15,921 bases of DNA from Candidatus Dadabacteria bacterium (GTDB lineage: Bacteria > Desulfobacterota_D > UBA1144 > Nemesobacterales > UBA2774): the NCBI GenBank assembly GCA_020027805.1, contig JAHKKQ010000033.1, positions 1 to 15,921 of the forward strand. The letters are read 5' to 3'. Every line of letters starts with the position of its first letter. Within the stretch, counting starts at the first letter, position 1. Position numbers and translations under genes: made by a program. This document shows positions 7,574 through 14,073 of this stretch, piece after piece. The notes under the pieces were generated by a model. The model saw only the letters and a list, made by a program, of their open reading frames with translations, ran no database searches and was not told the origin of the DNA.

Positions 7574-7999
7574 TCAGCCTTCGAGCGCCGCGTCAAGAGT
7601 AATTTCGGCGTTGAGCACCCGGGATACGGGGCAGCCTTTTTTCGCGTTACTCGCGGCCTTCTCGAACGTCTCCTTATCAGCTCCCGGTATCTTCGCCTTC
7701 AGGTCCAGATGAACTGACGTAATCGTAAACCCCGCATCCGTTTTTTCGAGCGAAACTGTAGCCGTAGTCCTGATGCTTTCCGCCGTCACGCCCAGCTTCC
7801 CCAGCTCGGAAGACAGCGCCATCGAGAAGCACCCCGCGTGTGCGGCCGCTATGAGCTCTTCGGGATTCGTGCCCGTTCCGTCTTCGAAGCGGGTCTTGAA
7901 CGAGTACTGGGTGTCCGAGAGCACCCCGCTCTCGGTCGAGATCGTGCCTTTTCCGCTTTTTAAATCTCCTTTCCAGACTGCCGAAGCATTTCGTTTCAT
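7574..7999 (-). CDS. osmC: OsmC family peroxidase
   Basis: OsmC proteins are thiol peroxidases that reduce organic hydroperoxides in the cytoplasm. This 141-residue product has the family's full length and both redox cysteines in their usual settings: C57 in AAAHAGCFSMALS and C123 in KKGCPVSRVLNAEITLDA. R37 and the E47/E48 pair match the conserved active-site Arg and Glu region. The N-terminus (KRNASAVWKGDLKSGKGTIS) is typical of the OsmC rather than the Ohr branch. The ATG at 7999 follows a GGGGGAAC purine stretch that can serve as ribosome-binding site. It is monocistronic and divergent from nnrS across about 250 nt. Confidence 0.93.
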   Translation of the reverse strand: MKRNASAVWKGDLKSGKGTISTESGVLSDTQYSFKTRFEDGTGTNPEELIAAAHAGCFSMALSSELGKLGVTAESIRTTATVSLEKTDAGFTITSVHLDLKAKIPGADKETFEKAASNAKKGCPVSRVLNAEITLDAALEG

Positions 8000-8178
8000 T
8001 GTTCCCCCTATTCTTAGTGTATTTAATCAGGAAGCTTTGCAAGAATTATATTTCTAGCTTACCAGTTGAGGCTCGGGATTCCCACCCTGAGAGTCCGATC
8101 CCGGGTTAACCGTGGATGGGCTGGCGGCGATATATCGACCGGTCAAATTAAAACGGGTGACTATCGCATTATATAAGC

Positions 8179-8206
8179 TTTACAACCTGAGCCGGACGCG
8201 TAAGAT
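8179..8206 (+). promoter_or_regulatory. Sigma70-like promoter of nnrS
   Basis: TTTACA at 8179-8184, a 16-base spacer, and TAAGAT at 8201-8206 resemble a housekeeping promoter. The predicted start of transcription, about 7 bases on, falls inside the palindrome at 8207-8228. Confidence 0.5.
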
Positions 8207-8228
8207 ATTGAGTGAGCGCTCACTCAAT
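8207..8228. promoter_or_regulatory. Perfect 22-bp palindrome, TetR-type operator candidate
   Basis: The left half ATTGAGTGAGC is followed directly by its exact reverse complement. Size and pattern (TGAGTGA facing TCACTCA) resemble operators of TetR-family repressors. It begins at the base after the -10 box and covers the predicted +1, a classic repressor position. No TetR gene is visible in the window, so the regulator would be encoded elsewhere. Confidence 0.6.
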
Positions 8229-8247
8229 CAATCTGCGGGGTTTTAAA

Positions 8248-9444
8248 TTGAAACGGATAATCGCGAACGCTGACGACAACTTCTCGATTTTCGAGTCCGC
8301 CTACAGGCCGTTTTTCATCCTGGCGACGGTGTCATCGTTGTTCTATATGACCTTATGGACGGCTTTCTATACCTTCAAGCTCAGGCTGAATTTTGAAAAT
8401 ATATCCCCGACTATGTGGCATGCCCACGAGATGCTGTTCGGCTACGCAATAGCGGTAATAACAGGTTTTATGCTAACGATCGAGAAGTTCAGGTTCGGGG
8501 CCCTCATAAGTAAAAAATCCGCGCTCATTATATTGATAATTCTGTGGATACTCGCAAGGGTATTTATCTCGCTAACCCTGATTACAGACATATCCTGGAA
8601 GACCGGGGCAGTCCTCGATTGCCTGTTTATTTTGATTCTTACAATAAGAATATCGTATCCGGTAATAAGGGGTAAGGACCGGGAAAAAACAGGGCTCACC
8701 GCTCACCTGGCGCTTATCACTATAAGCAACGTCATATTTTATCTCGGCGTGGCAGGAGTATTGTCTGACGGCCAGCGCTGGGGCGTATATTCAGCCTTAT
8801 TCCTTGTCGTATCCACAATCCTGCTCATGGGCCGGAAGATGATACCCCTGTTTATCAGGAACGGGCTCGATCTCAAGTTCGAGCCCAGGAATTGGAGGGT
8901 CATCGATATACTGAGCGTTTTCTTCTTCGTTTCGTTTTTCTTCTCGGATCTCTTTTTTACGAGCGGAAAACTCGTTTCGATAATCTCAGGAATACTCGCT
9001 CTGATTTATTCGGTCAGATTGTACGGGTGGTATTCAAACAGGATATGGAATAAACCCATGCTCTGGGTATTATTCGTCGCTTACGCCTGGATCGTCATAG
9101 GGTTCGGCCTTAAATTCCTCTCCCTCTATTTCAACATCCCGGACCTGCCGGCTCTTCACAGCTTCACATACGGCGGTATCGGAATCATGACGGTCGGATT
9201 CATGTCCCGTGTGACCCTTGGGCATACCGGCAGGAACGTATTCGCCCCGCCGAAGATAGTGTTCTGGATTTTCACAGTCTTACTCGCCGGGGCTATCGTA
9301 AGGGTATTCCTTCCGATAATAGACAGCGGCAATTATCTTATATGGACCGCTATCTCGCAAATTTTGTGGATTCTGTCTTTCCTTATTTTTGCAATCGTAT
9401 TTCTGCCGATGCTATGGAAACCCTCTATAGAGAAAAGGGCATGA
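8248..9444 (+). CDS. nnrS: NnrS family heme/copper membrane protein
   Basis: NnrS proteins are polytopic inner-membrane proteins linked to nitric oxide metabolism and NO stress. This product has about twelve hydrophobic segments and the family hallmarks: YRPFF near the N-terminus, WHAHEMLFGYA with metal-ligand-like histidines H58 and H60, GRKMIPLF, and the C-terminal HSFTYGGIGIMTVGF and MSRVTLGHTGR block. I chose TTG 8248 (398 residues). The in-frame GTG at 8212 lies within the 22-bp palindrome and at the predicted transcription start, so it is unlikely to be used. GGGG at 8237-8240 is a modest ribosome-binding site. No denitrification genes or NO reductase are adjacent, so a stand-alone detoxification role is likely (inference). 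The promoter and operator upstream suggest repression by a TetR-type protein. Confidence 0.9.
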   Translation: MKRIIANADDNFSIFESAYRPFFILATVSSLFYMTLWTAFYTFKLRLNFENISPTMWHAHEMLFGYAIAVITGFMLTIEKFRFGALISKKSALIILIILWILARVFISLTLITDISWKTGAVLDCLFILILTIRISYPVIRGKDREKTGLTAHLALITISNVIFYLGVAGVLSDGQRWGVYSALFLVVSTILLMGRKMIPLFIRNGLDLKFEPRNWRVIDILSVFFFVSFFFSDLFFTSGKLVSIISGILALIYSVRLYGWYSNRIWNKPMLWVLFVAYAWIVIGFGLKFLSLYFNIPDLPALHSFTYGGIGIMTVGFMSRVTLGHTGRNVFAPPKIVFWIFTVLLAGAIVRVFLPIIDSGNYLIWTAISQILWILSFLIFAIVFLPMLWKPSIEKRA

Positions 9445-9502
9445 GCATTTTATAACCCGGCAAGCAGGGACGCAGGTTATCCTTCGTCGCCTGTCTTAAG
9501 CG
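9445..9502. other. Post-nnrS spacer with weak dyad
   Basis: ATAACC at 9452-9457 and GGTTAT at 9475-9480 form a six-base inverted repeat just after the nnrS stop. It could be part of a weak terminator, but there is no U-tract. Confidence 0.25.
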
Positions 9503-9540
9503 TTACGGGAGCTTATCGCGCTCGAGCGCAGGGCGGTCCC
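9503..9540. repeat. Left copy of 38-bp direct repeat (DUF5996 gene 3' end)
   Basis: This 38-bp stretch matches 11230-11267 at 36 of 38 positions in the same orientation. Read on the minus strand it encodes the tail DRPALERDKLP and a TAA stop; the copy at 11230 encodes DRPALERDRLP and the stop. It contains the perfect palindrome GCGCTCGAGCGC. The two differences are one silent change and one Arg/Lys exchange, as expected of coding sequence that diverged under selection. Confidence 0.85.
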
Positions 9541-9580
9541 CCATCGCCCGCCACGCCTTAATAATCTCTATAATGCGCAT
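9503..9580 (-). pseudogene. Possible remnant carrying the DUF5996 C-terminal tail
   Basis: On the minus strand an ATG at 9580 opens a 25-codon frame, MRIIEIIKAWRAMG followed by DRPALERDKLP and stop. The last 11 residues match the tail of the complete DUF5996 protein at 10 of 11 positions; the residues before them do not match. The frame continues upstream without a stop for about a dozen codons. It is either the broken end of a second DUF5996 gene or the old 3' end left behind when the neighbouring cassette entered. There is no evidence that it is expressed. Confidence 0.35.
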
Positions 9581-9610
9581 AGCTTCATTTTCCCCGTTTA
9601 TATAAATAAC

Positions 9611-9638
9611 TTGACAGGATTTCCTTTAATGCTAATAT
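9611..9638 (+). promoter_or_regulatory. Strong sigma70-like promoter of the ArsR cassette
   Basis: TTGACA (9611-9616, perfect -35) is followed by a 16-base spacer and TAATAT (9633-9638). Transcription would begin around 9645, only a couple of bases from the ATG at 9647, implying a leaderless or nearly leaderless mRNA. Confidence 0.6.
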
Positions 9639-9654
9639 TACACCTTATGGTGTA
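9639..9654. promoter_or_regulatory. Dyad over the ArsR start codon, autoregulatory operator candidate
   Basis: TACACC (9639-9644), spacer TTAT, then GGTGTA (9649-9654) form an inverted repeat just downstream of the -10 box and across the ATG. Its position fits self-repression by the ArsR-type protein encoded here, which is inference. Confidence 0.45.
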
Positions 9655-9982
9655 TTATAATGACCAGCAAATAGATGACGTGTTCATTGCTTTGTCCCAT
9701 CCGGTGCGACGGGCAGTGTTAGAACGTCTGGCTAAAGGAGATTTATCGGTGTCGCAGGTGTCGGCACCCTTAGGTGAATCGCCATCCCAGATGACGAAAC
9801 ACTTACACATACTTGAGCGCTCAGGCCTCCTCAAAAGGACAAGAGAGGGACGGGTGCACAGACTACATTTGGAGCCTGCCCCTTTGAAAGAAGTTATGGA
9901 TTGGGTATCTCGATACCAGAAATTTTGGGAACAAAAATTTGATGCTCTGGAAAAATATTTACACGAATTAAGCGAGGAATAA
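9647..9982 (+). CDS. ArsR-family winged-helix transcriptional regulator
   Basis: The 111-residue product is the ArsR type that partners AHSA1/SRPBCC genes. It has DDVFIALSHPVRRAVLERL, the recognition-helix region SPSQMTKHLHILERSGLL, and the wing KRTREGRVHRLHLEP. The metal-binding CxC of the classical ArsR group is absent, as usual for this subgroup, so the inducer is probably not arsenic. The start at ATG 9647 gives the normal family N-terminus. The frame extends up to TTG 9611, but that codon is the -35 box. The stop shares one base with the next ATG (TAATG), so the pair is translationally coupled. It heads the cassette and likely controls it through the dyad at its own start. Confidence 0.9.
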   Translation: MVYYNDQQIDDVFIALSHPVRRAVLERLAKGDLSVSQVSAPLGESPSQMTKHLHILERSGLLKRTREGRVHRLHLEPAPLKEVMDWVSRYQKFWEQKFDALEKYLHELSEE

Positions 9983-10467
9983 TGATCACTGAACCGATAA
10001 CAGACGGTAGCCCGAAACTTGAAATCCGCCGAGAATTTCCATTTCCCAGAAATCTTGTCTTCGAGACATGGATCAATGTAGAGCATCTACGCCGCTGGAT
10101 GGGGCCGACCGAAAGCATAACAATGGCAGTTGTCGAAATTGACGCCAGAGTAGGCGGTACCTATCGCTTTGGGTTTCAGGAAAGCGGCGAACCGCTCGAA
10201 TTCGTTCACGGCGTTTATCAAACCATACTGCGGCCCGAAAAACTGGTCTTTACCTGGATCTGGGAGCCGCCCATGCCCGATGCCGGCATAGAGACCCTCG
10301 TAACGGTCGAATTTCTGGAAATAGCAGGGGGTACGGAAATCCTTCTAAAACATGAACGCTTTGCAAGCAGGGAAGTTTGTGAACTTCACTCTCAGGGTTG
10401 GAGCGGCACGTTTGATAAACTGGATAAACGTCTCCTCCAAATTGCTAAACAAGGAAAAATAAAATGA
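9982..10467 (+). CDS. SRPBCC (AHSA1/START-like) domain protein
   Basis: This 161-residue protein has the helix-grip fold pattern of AHSA1-type SRPBCC proteins: EIRREFPFPRNLVFETWINVE at the N-terminus (first strand and short helices), LRRWMGP, VGGTYRFGF, FTWIWEP, and a C-terminal amphipathic helix around GWSGTFDKLDKRLL. The fold forms a deep hydrophobic ligand pocket; the ligand is unknown for most members. Gene pairs of ArsR plus AHSA1 are very common, but their biology is mostly undefined. The ribosome-binding site GAGG lies inside the end of the ArsR gene, and start and stop overlap by one base. Ten bases separate it from the AUG-rich leader of the next gene, so the cassette is one transcript. 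Confidence 0.88.
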   Translation: MITEPITDGSPKLEIRREFPFPRNLVFETWINVEHLRRWMGPTESITMAVVEIDARVGGTYRFGFQESGEPLEFVHGVYQTILRPEKLVFTWIWEPPMPDAGIETLVTVEFLEIAGGTEILLKHERFASREVCELHSQGWSGTFDKLDKRLLQIAKQGKIK

Positions 10468-10516
10468 ATAAGACGAAATGTGTTATAACAATAATCCCAT
10501 CCCTAAGGAGGTAATT

Positions 10517-10882
10517 ATGTCTAACTTAATCGATGTAGCTATTCGCAATAGCGCGGCGTTTCACAAGAAGGATAGTGCAGCCCTACGCTCCACATTGCAT
10601 ACGGACTATCACTTCAAGGGACCGATGATGGAAATGAACGGCCCTGAGGAGTGTGTCACGTTTATGGAGAATATGCCATTTATGTGCACAGACAAAAATG
10701 TGCGTTATATTCAGGATGGCAATACTGTTGTGAAAGTCTTTGATGTGGCATTCACGCAGCCGTTTCAGGAAACGGTTTCAATGTGTGAAGTCATGACATT
10801 CGAAGGCGGTAAAATCCTGAAATCCGAACTCTTCTACGACACAGCCCCCTTCACAAAAAACGGCATGAAAGAATCGGCTTGA
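10517..10882 (+). CDS. NTF2/SnoaL-like small alpha+beta barrel protein
   Basis: The start ATG 10517 is set by a near-perfect AAGGAGGT ribosome-binding site seven bases upstream; an ATG at 10478 in the same frame lacks one. The 121-residue product looks like an NTF2/SnoaL cone: a helical start (LIDVAIRNSAAFHKKD), LHTDYHFKGPMM, then alternating strands such as VVKVFDVAFTQPF and MCEVMTFEGGKILKSELFYD. Such proteins are ligand-binding or isomerase/cyclase-like; no catalytic residues can be claimed. It sits between the SRPBCC and TfoX-N genes and overlaps neither. Confidence 0.7.
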   Translation: MSNLIDVAIRNSAAFHKKDSAALRSTLHTDYHFKGPMMEMNGPEECVTFMENMPFMCTDKNVRYIQDGNTVVKVFDVAFTQPFQETVSMCEVMTFEGGKILKSELFYDTAPFTKNGMKESA

Positions 10883-10883
10883 T

Positions 10884-11213
10884 GTGGCTTACGATAAGGC
10901 ACTGGCGGAGAGGCTGGCTAAGATTATCGCCAGTCGCTCCGGCATGAGAGAAAAGAGGATGTTCGGCGGCATCTGCTATATGCTGAACGGCAATATGTGT
11001 GTTGGCATCCATAAAGACAACGTGATAGTGCGTATCGGTGAGGATACCGCTGAAAAAATAATGATGGAGCCACATGTCAAACCCATGGACATCACGGGCA
11101 AAGTCATGAAAGGCTGGGCGATTATAGGACCCGATGGGATTACCAAAGACAAGAGTCTTGAACGCTTTTGCAGTTTTGCTATAGAATTTGTGCTGACGTT
11201 GCCGCCCAAATAG
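10884..11213 (+). CDS. TfoX N-terminal domain protein
   Basis: A 109-residue single-domain TfoX-N protein. It has the hallmark MREKRMFGGICYMLNGNMCVGI near the N-terminus, VIVRIGED, and the KPMDITGKVMKGWAII block. Full-length TfoX/Sxy (competence regulator) has an additional C-terminal domain that is absent here. Short versions are frequent in regulator/SRPBCC cassettes and are not known to act in competence. The start is GTG 10884, one base after the stop of the preceding gene, with no separate strong ribosome-binding site, so it probably depends on coupling. It is the last gene of the cassette; the right copy of the 38-bp repeat begins 16 bases later. Confidence 0.88.
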   Translation: MAYDKALAERLAKIIASRSGMREKRMFGGICYMLNGNMCVGIHKDNVIVRIGEDTAEKIMMEPHVKPMDITGKVMKGWAIIGPDGITKDKSLERFCSFAIEFVLTLPPK

Positions 11214-11229
11214 AGCTTCAGACTGCTGA

Positions 11230-11267
11230 TTACGGGAGCCTGTCGCGCTCGAGCGCAGGGCGGTCCC
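11230..11267. repeat. Right copy of 38-bp direct repeat
   Basis: These are the last 38 bases of the intact DUF5996 gene, including its stop codon, matching 9503-9540 with two differences. Together the copies bracket the four-gene ArsR cassette. Similarity stops abruptly on both sides. Confidence 0.85.
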
Positions 11268-12168
11268 ACTTCGCGAGATTCGCGGCAGCCTCGTATGTGC
11301 TCTGGAGGAAATCGAGAAGCATTTCGCCGGGCTGTCCGGCCTTTCTTACCTCGTCGTATGGAAGGATGAACTCCCCGAGGTCCGTGCTGTAGAAAGCGCC
11401 AGGCGGTTTCACGGGGGCGTCTTTAAACCCTTCGGGCGCGGGGTATGCATATGAGTAGAAGACAGGATACGGCAAGGGGCCCCCTCCCGGCCAGAACCCG
11501 CAGCTGCTTACCTCGTGGGAGTAGGCCTCCCGCGCAACTACGTCGGGGAGGTGCGGTACGCCGCCCGGATGCGGAGGGGCGGTCCGTCCTGAGAACCGCG
11601 TCACCGCCATGTCGAAGCTCCCCCAGAAGAAATGCACGGGGCTGCACTTTCCGATGAACCGCGCGCGGAACTCCTTGAACACGCGGTCCGTCTGGACGAG
11701 TATGCGCCAGAAACGGTTGGCATAGTCAGGGTCGTAAGAAGCGTGCTGCCTGTCCTTCTCGAACGGTATAGGATCAGCGACCTCATTCGGCAGCGTATGA
11801 ATGCGTATGTCGAGACCGAGGCTGCGGAGCACGGACATAACCTCACTGTAAAAATCGGCGACCGGGCGCGGACGTAATTCGATAAAACGAACATCTCCGC
11901 CGCTCGTCTCTATCACGAGCCTGTGGTCTATAAAATCGAAACCCAACTCGAATGTCTGTTCACCATAGGGAATGGGCGAGGTCGTGAGCCCGCGGCTCGT
12001 CACATAGAGCGCTACATGCCACGAGTGGTTGACCCAGGGGGTCTGGGCGAACCTGATCTTGCCGACTATCTGAGTCCACATGTGGAGCGTCGCATACGCG
12101 TCCTTCCACTCCTCAAGCGGGAGAGCGGGCCATGCTTCGCCGCGCTTAATACTACGTGAAGTCGCCAT
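11230..12168 (-). CDS. DUF5996 family protein
   Basis: This 312-residue protein belongs to a family of unknown function that I recognise from WPALPLEEWKDAYATLHMWTQIVGKIR near the N-terminus, WHVALYVTSRGLTTSPIPY, the FDFIDHRLVIETS strand, SPVHFFWGSFDMAVTRFSGR in the middle, and VSSCGFWPGGG followed by VFYSYAYPAP towards the end. Many Trp, His and Cys residues in these blocks are suggestive of an enzyme, but no activity is established. It is soluble, with no signal peptide. The ATG at 12168 has CGGAGG six bases upstream. It is transcribed towards the ArsR cassette, and its last 38 bases recur on the far side of that cassette. Confidence 0.85.
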   Translation of the reverse strand: MATSRSIKRGEAWPALPLEEWKDAYATLHMWTQIVGKIRFAQTPWVNHSWHVALYVTSRGLTTSPIPYGEQTFELGFDFIDHRLVIETSGGDVRFIELRPRPVADFYSEVMSVLRSLGLDIRIHTLPNEVADPIPFEKDRQHASYDPDYANRFWRILVQTDRVFKEFRARFIGKCSPVHFFWGSFDMAVTRFSGRTAPPHPGGVPHLPDVVAREAYSHEVSSCGFWPGGGPLPYPVFYSYAYPAPEGFKDAPVKPPGAFYSTDLGEFILPYDEVRKAGQPGEMLLDFLQSTYEAAANLAKWDRPALERDRLP

Positions 12169-12282
12169 GGTAGGCCTCCGTTACTTCTATATTCGTATCG
12201 ATTGAGTATAGCACAAGGCCGTATTACACGAATAAACCGACTGACTCTAAATGAATCGAAAAGCGGGGGGGGTGAATTCAGA

Positions 12283-12981
12283 TTACTTCTTCCTCTTCGC
12301 CTTATGACCGATTTGTTTTAGATAATCGTTTAAGGTTTTTCCGCGCTCGTCTCGAAAGCGCTCATCGAGAACCTCCATAGATTCCATCCGGTCGAGTCGG
12401 AAATTCCTAAAATCATTCCGCAGCTCGCACCAGCCAAGCAAAAGCCAGACCGGCACGAAAAACGCCATGGCCAGGGGGCGTATAATACGCTCCGTACTTT
12501 CACCCCTCTCGTTTGTATACTTGAGCGCCAGCTTATTTTTGCCGCGCACGGCGCGCCGGATTGCGCTGAAATCGACGCTCCAGGGAATCTTCCGCGAGCT
12601 GTCCGGAACGAAAAGCGCTGTCTCGCCTATCATTGCGCGTTGTCTCTCGGGCAGGGCCGTTTTAATTTTATCGAGCGCCCTCCGTGCCGTAGCCGCCATT
12701 TGATCATCGCTCCAGCTCCCTACCATAGCAGCGCCGAGTACGAGCGTCTCTATCTCTTCGACATCAAACACAAGCGGCGGAAGATGGTAGTTCCTGTCTA
12801 TCATATAACCAACTCCGGCCTCAGCGCGAATAGGCACGCCCGAGAGCACAAGATCACGCATATCGCGATATACGGTGCGCGCGCATACATCGAGCTCATC
12901 AGCTATTTGCCGGGCGGTAACGGCAAGCCTGCGGCCCTGTAAGTAATTAACTATCTGAAACAAGCGATCCGAGCGTCTCAT
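12283..12981 (-). CDS. YafY-type HTH/WYL-domain transcriptional regulator
   Basis: The N-terminal winged helix-turn-helix (RRSDRLFQIVNYLQGRR, then ARQIADELDVCARTVYRDMRDL and SGVPIRAEAGVGYMI) is followed by a WYL domain whose core reads WLLLGWCELRNDFRNFRLDRM. WYL domains sense ligands, often nucleotides or second messengers. I chose ATG 12981 because family members begin MRRxDRLFQI; an upstream in-frame ATG at 13014 would add 11 residues and sits inside the CTGACA/TGTCAG operator. The ribosome-binding sequence AAGAAGG before 12981 is unusually close, so 13014 remains possible. It is divergent from the SRPBCC gene at 13074 and probably regulates it and itself. Confidence 0.88.
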   Translation of the reverse strand: MRRSDRLFQIVNYLQGRRLAVTARQIADELDVCARTVYRDMRDLVLSGVPIRAEAGVGYMIDRNYHLPPLVFDVEEIETLVLGAAMVGSWSDDQMAATARRALDKIKTALPERQRAMIGETALFVPDSSRKIPWSVDFSAIRRAVRGKNKLALKYTNERGESTERIIRPLAMAFFVPVWLLLGWCELRNDFRNFRLDRMESMEVLDERFRDERGKTLNDYLKQIGHKAKRKK

Positions 12982-13007
12982 ATCCTTCTTAAAGTAATGT
13001 GAAGCTG

Positions 13008-13042
13008 CTGACATAATGGTGTCAGTAGTATGTCAGTATACT
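13008..13042. promoter_or_regulatory. CTGACA/TGTCAG operator array and -10 box between WYL regulator and SRPBCC gene
   Basis: CTGACA (13008-13013), six bases, TGTCAG (13020-13025) form a perfect inverted repeat. A second TGTCAG lies at 13031-13036, exactly 11 bp on, one helical turn. TATACT at 13037-13042 is a good -10 for the plus-strand SRPBCC gene but has no matching -35, suggesting activation or a regulator-dependent promoter. Confidence 0.55.
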
Positions 13043-13073
13043 CATTTAACACACAATACAAAAGGAGGTTCTG

Positions 13074-13469
13074 ATGAATAACAGAACAAAAACCGTTACC
13101 TTCAACGCCCCGAAAGAAAAGGTATTCGACTATCTCTCGAACATTGAGAATCTTCCGAAATGGGCGACCGGATTCTGCAGGACATTAAAGAAAGTCGGCA
13201 ATGACTACAAGGTGACGACCCCGGACGGAGAAGTCTACTTCTGGATCGACGCCGATAGGAAGTCGGGTGTGCTCGATATGTTCGGCGGACCAGTCAAAAA
13301 ACAGGCAGCCTGCTGGCCGGTACGCGTCGCCGGTCTTCCAGATAATACGTCCGTCCTGATCTTCACAGCGGTACAATCACCGCAAGTGTCGGATGAGGTA
13401 TTCGAGACGCAGTGTAAGTCGCTCGATGAAGAGTTTGAAAATATCCGGCGCGCCGTGGAGCAATCTTAG
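13074..13469 (+). CDS. SRPBCC (polyketide cyclase/START-like) protein
   Basis: The 131-residue product has a compact SRPBCC pattern: TKTVTFNAPKEKVFDYLSNIENLPKWA at the N-terminus (first strand, two short helices, then the conserved Trp), followed by strands VYFWIDADRKSGVLDM, SVLIFTAVQSP, and a long C-terminal helix FETQCKSLDEEFENIRRAVEQ. The ligand is unknown. AAAGGAGG stands about eight bases before the ATG. The divergent WYL regulator with shared operator sites makes a two-gene module. It is unlike the AHSA1-type SRPBCC at 9982 in length and sequence, so they are not a recent duplication. Confidence 0.85.
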   Translation: MNNRTKTVTFNAPKEKVFDYLSNIENLPKWATGFCRTLKKVGNDYKVTTPDGEVYFWIDADRKSGVLDMFGGPVKKQAACWPVRVAGLPDNTSVLIFTAVQSPQVSDEVFETQCKSLDEEFENIRRAVEQS

Positions 13470-13496
13470 ATCTGATCCCCGGCTCCGGAAAGTCAT

Positions 13497-13536
13497 TTAG
13501 AATCGGCCACACGGATCACCGATTGGCCGATTCTAA
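13497..13536. terminator. Bidirectional terminator-like hairpin, 13-bp perfect stem
   Basis: Arms 13497-13509 (TTAGAATCGGCCA) and 13524-13536 are exact reverse complements around a 14-base loop that itself contains CGG/CCG. It lies between the convergent ends of the SRPBCC gene (13469) and the PCu(A)C gene (13595), serving both strands. A long U-tract is absent. Confidence 0.65.
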
Positions 13537-13594
13537 TACAATGATATTATCCCGAAGCTGATTTAGATTATGGTCGAGCTTCCCTATCACGATC

Positions 13595-14032
13595 TCATAA
13601 ATCGCTTAGCTTCTTGACAGGGGCTTCGATTTTAATATCCCCCGCGTTCTCGAACTTGAGGTCGAGCTCTATCTTTTCCTTTCCGGTAACGGGCTCTTTC
13701 AGGTCCATGAGCATGATGTGAGTGCCGCCCGGCTTGAGCACGACACTCTTCCCAGCGGGAATAACGAGCGCATCGACCATCTCCATCCTCGCGACGCTCT
13801 GCTCGTCGATCACGGTCTGATGTATCATCGTGCTTCCTGAAATGCTGCTCGTAACGCTGAGTAGCTTGTCGTCGGCATTGCCTTCATTCTTGATGGTCAT
13901 GTAAGCCGCCGCCACGGGGGACGACGGGGGCACTTCGCCCACCCATGCGCCTTCAACCACGACCTTGCTCTCCGCGAACGACAAACCGGTCAAAACAAAT
14001 AAAACCGCAAGTGATAAAAGATACTTTTTCAT
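13595..14032 (-). CDS. PCu(A)C-type periplasmic copper chaperone
   Basis: The 145-residue precursor starts at ATG 14032 behind AAGGAGAT and has a signal peptide MKKYLLSLAVLFVLTGLSFA, cleaved before ESKVVV. Copper ligands fit the family motif: H71, M83, then exactly 21 residues to H105-x-M107 in GGTHIMLM; M85 is an extra nearby methionine. PCu(A)C proteins bind Cu(I) in the periplasm and deliver it to the Cu-A site of cytochrome oxidase. No cytochrome oxidase or Sco gene is in the window. Here it follows a His-rich outer-membrane-barrel-like gene by 101 nt, with a stem-loop in between. An upstream in-frame start at 14065 lacks a ribosome-binding site and was rejected. Confidence 0.92.
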   Translation of the reverse strand: MKKYLLSLAVLFVLTGLSFAESKVVVEGAWVGEVPPSSPVAAAYMTIKNEGNADDKLLSVTSSISGSTMIHQTVIDEQSVARMEMVDALVIPAGKSVVLKPGGTHIMLMDLKEPVTGKEKIELDLKFENAGDIKIEAPVKKLSDL

Positions 14033-14073
14033 TTTAATCTCCTTTTCTTGTCGATGTTCTTCCAATCATTACC

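Noticed and set aside
8212..8247. GTG start extending NnrS by 12 residues
   Set aside because: The codon is inside the 22-bp palindrome at the predicted transcription start.
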